Shown here piece after piece: positions 14,863-15,472 of a stretch of DNA of 15,472 nucleotides. Both the position numbers and the translations under genes were made by a program. The first letter of the stretch is position 1, and each line of letters begins with the position of its first letter. Location of the stretch: contig JADFOB010000003.1 in the NCBI GenBank assembly GCA_022563055.1, positions 1 through 15,472 of the forward strand, read 5' to 3'. Under the pieces are notes generated by a model. That model was not told the origin of the DNA. It ran no database searches and saw only the letters and a program-made list of their open reading frames with translations. This DNA is from Planctomycetota bacterium. GTDB lineage: Bacteria; Planctomycetota; Phycisphaerae; UBA1845.

Positions 14863-15072
14863 TTAGAGCCGCCCAGCCCTGATAATCGATTCGGCGCCCG
14901 CCTGGGCCATGTGCGATTGGGTCGGTTCGCGGACGCCGAACCCTGCTTGTTTCGCCCTCGCCTTCGTCTCGCGCGCCAGCCGGTGCGTCTCGCCTTCGTG
15001 GATCGGGAGCGCCCAGCTACCGATAAACACGCAGACGGCGAACGCGCCGGGCCGTGGGCCTGGAGCATCCAT
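14863..15072 (-). CDS. Possible small hypothetical protein (69 residues)
   Basis: An ATG-initiated frame with mostly G or C in the third codon position. The N-terminal third is hydrophobic and beta-like, then comes an amphipathic charged helix (E-T-H-R-L-A-R-E-T-K-A-R-A-K-Q-A) and a conserved-looking tail. No family was recognised. There is no strong ribosome binding site (AGGTGA is 18 nt upstream). It is divergent from the gene at 15130 with 57 bp between starts. Confidence 0.4.
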   Translation of the reverse strand: MDAPGPRPGAFAVCVFIGSWALPIHEGETHRLARETKARAKQAGFGVREPTQSHMAQAGAESIIRAGRL

Positions 15073-15129
15073 CTTGACCCAAGTTCACCTGGGGATCTTC
15101 GTGAGCCGGTAAGCGATTGAAACGCGCTG

Positions 15130-15472
15130 ATGATAGGAACAGCCTTACCCGTTTTCGAGCGAGCGACACGGCGTCGTCGTTGGACGCTTCGAGCGATCGC
15201 CGTGGTTGGTGCGCTGTTGATCTGCGAGCTGGCGCTCCAGGGGGCGGCGCGGGTCGTCCCGGCGGTCGATCGGGTGTTGATGGCCCCGCACGAGCGGGCG
15301 CGGGCAGATCAGGTCGGGATCATGCTTCTCGACCCGGTGACCGGATATCGCGGCAACCCCAACTTTCCCGGGCATGATCGACTGGGGTTCAACAACGATT
15401 CCGTACCGCAGCAGGTGGACCTCGTGGCCATCGGTGACTCGTTGACCTACGGCGTTCTCGGCTCACCCGACC
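15130..15472 (+). CDS. SGNH/GDSL-type hydrolase-like protein, N-terminal part (runs off the window)
   Basis: The frame opens at ATG 15130, shortly after an in-frame TGA at 15118-15120, and is still open at the window end (114 codons). Seen: a short basic N-terminus (R-R-R-R near 14-17), one membrane or uncleaved signal segment at about 21-40, then G-F-N-N-D and the block I motif V-A-I-G-D-S-L-T-Y-G with the would-be nucleophile S104. In related bacterial proteins the D-x-x-G-F-R-N then G-D-S-x-T-x-G layout marks membrane-anchored SGNH hydrolases or acyltransferases acting outside the cytoplasm. The remaining catalytic Asp/His would lie beyond the window. No clear Shine-Dalgarno. Confidence 0.85.
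   Translation, partial: MIGTALPVFERATRRRRWTLRAIAVVGALLICELALQGAARVVPAVDRVLMAPHERARADQVGIMLLDPVTGYRGNPNFPGHDRLGFNNDSVPQQVDLVAIGDSLTYGVLGSPD

Overview
The window looks like accessory chromosomal DNA of a high-GC bacterium, most probably a member of the Planctomycetota. That assignment is an inference. It rests on intergenic repeats between 3188 and 3939 whose accidental translations (phrases such as GEAPAEP, SPKRKRGV, AQPPSAG) I recall as scattered through planctomycete genomes. A tyrosine recombinase remnant running into a tRNA gene also fits.

Layout, left to right. (1) 56-3109, minus: an intact, solitary MmeI-like type IIL restriction-modification enzyme, with nuclease and methyltransferase in one chain. 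(2) 3188-3939: a gene-free stretch packed with four palindromic repeat elements, ending in a 140-bp fold-back element with two hairpins whose loops are complementary. (3) 4019-10629, plus: a VgrG operon. It encodes a type VI secretion spike protein with a C-terminal beta-sandwich extension, then an 817-residue protein with a metzincin-like zinc protease site that starts inside the vgrG stop region, then a protein that may combine an Ig/BsuPI-like domain with a beta-sheet-rich domain and is now read as two frames joined at TAATG. (4) 10630-11977: a complete ISL3-family insertion sequence that cuts off the 3' end of the operon and has no target duplication. (5) 12001-12074: tRNA-Cys, minus. (6) 12317-12706: a possible small hypothetical gene. 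(7) 13021-14384: mobile-element wreckage, an IS256-type transposase missing its N-terminus fused tail-to-tail with the last part of a tyrosine recombinase, whose frame runs into tRNA-Lys. (8) 14318-14530: tRNA-Lys(CTT) and tRNA-Ile2(CAT), minus, with a recognisable promoter upstream. (9) 14863-15472: a possible 69-residue protein and, divergent from it, the start of a membrane-anchored SGNH/GDSL-type protein that runs off the window.

The most interesting system is the operon at 4019-10629. The spike protein would carry the metzincin-like protease as cargo, with the transthyretin-like tail of VgrG as a plausible docking or adaptor region. The next gene begins with an Ig/BsuPI-like fold (the BsuPI family includes an intracellular proteinase inhibitor) and could be the immunity or partner protein. 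No other type VI secretion genes are in the window, so this would be an orphan VgrG-effector island, and its last gene appears to be decaying.
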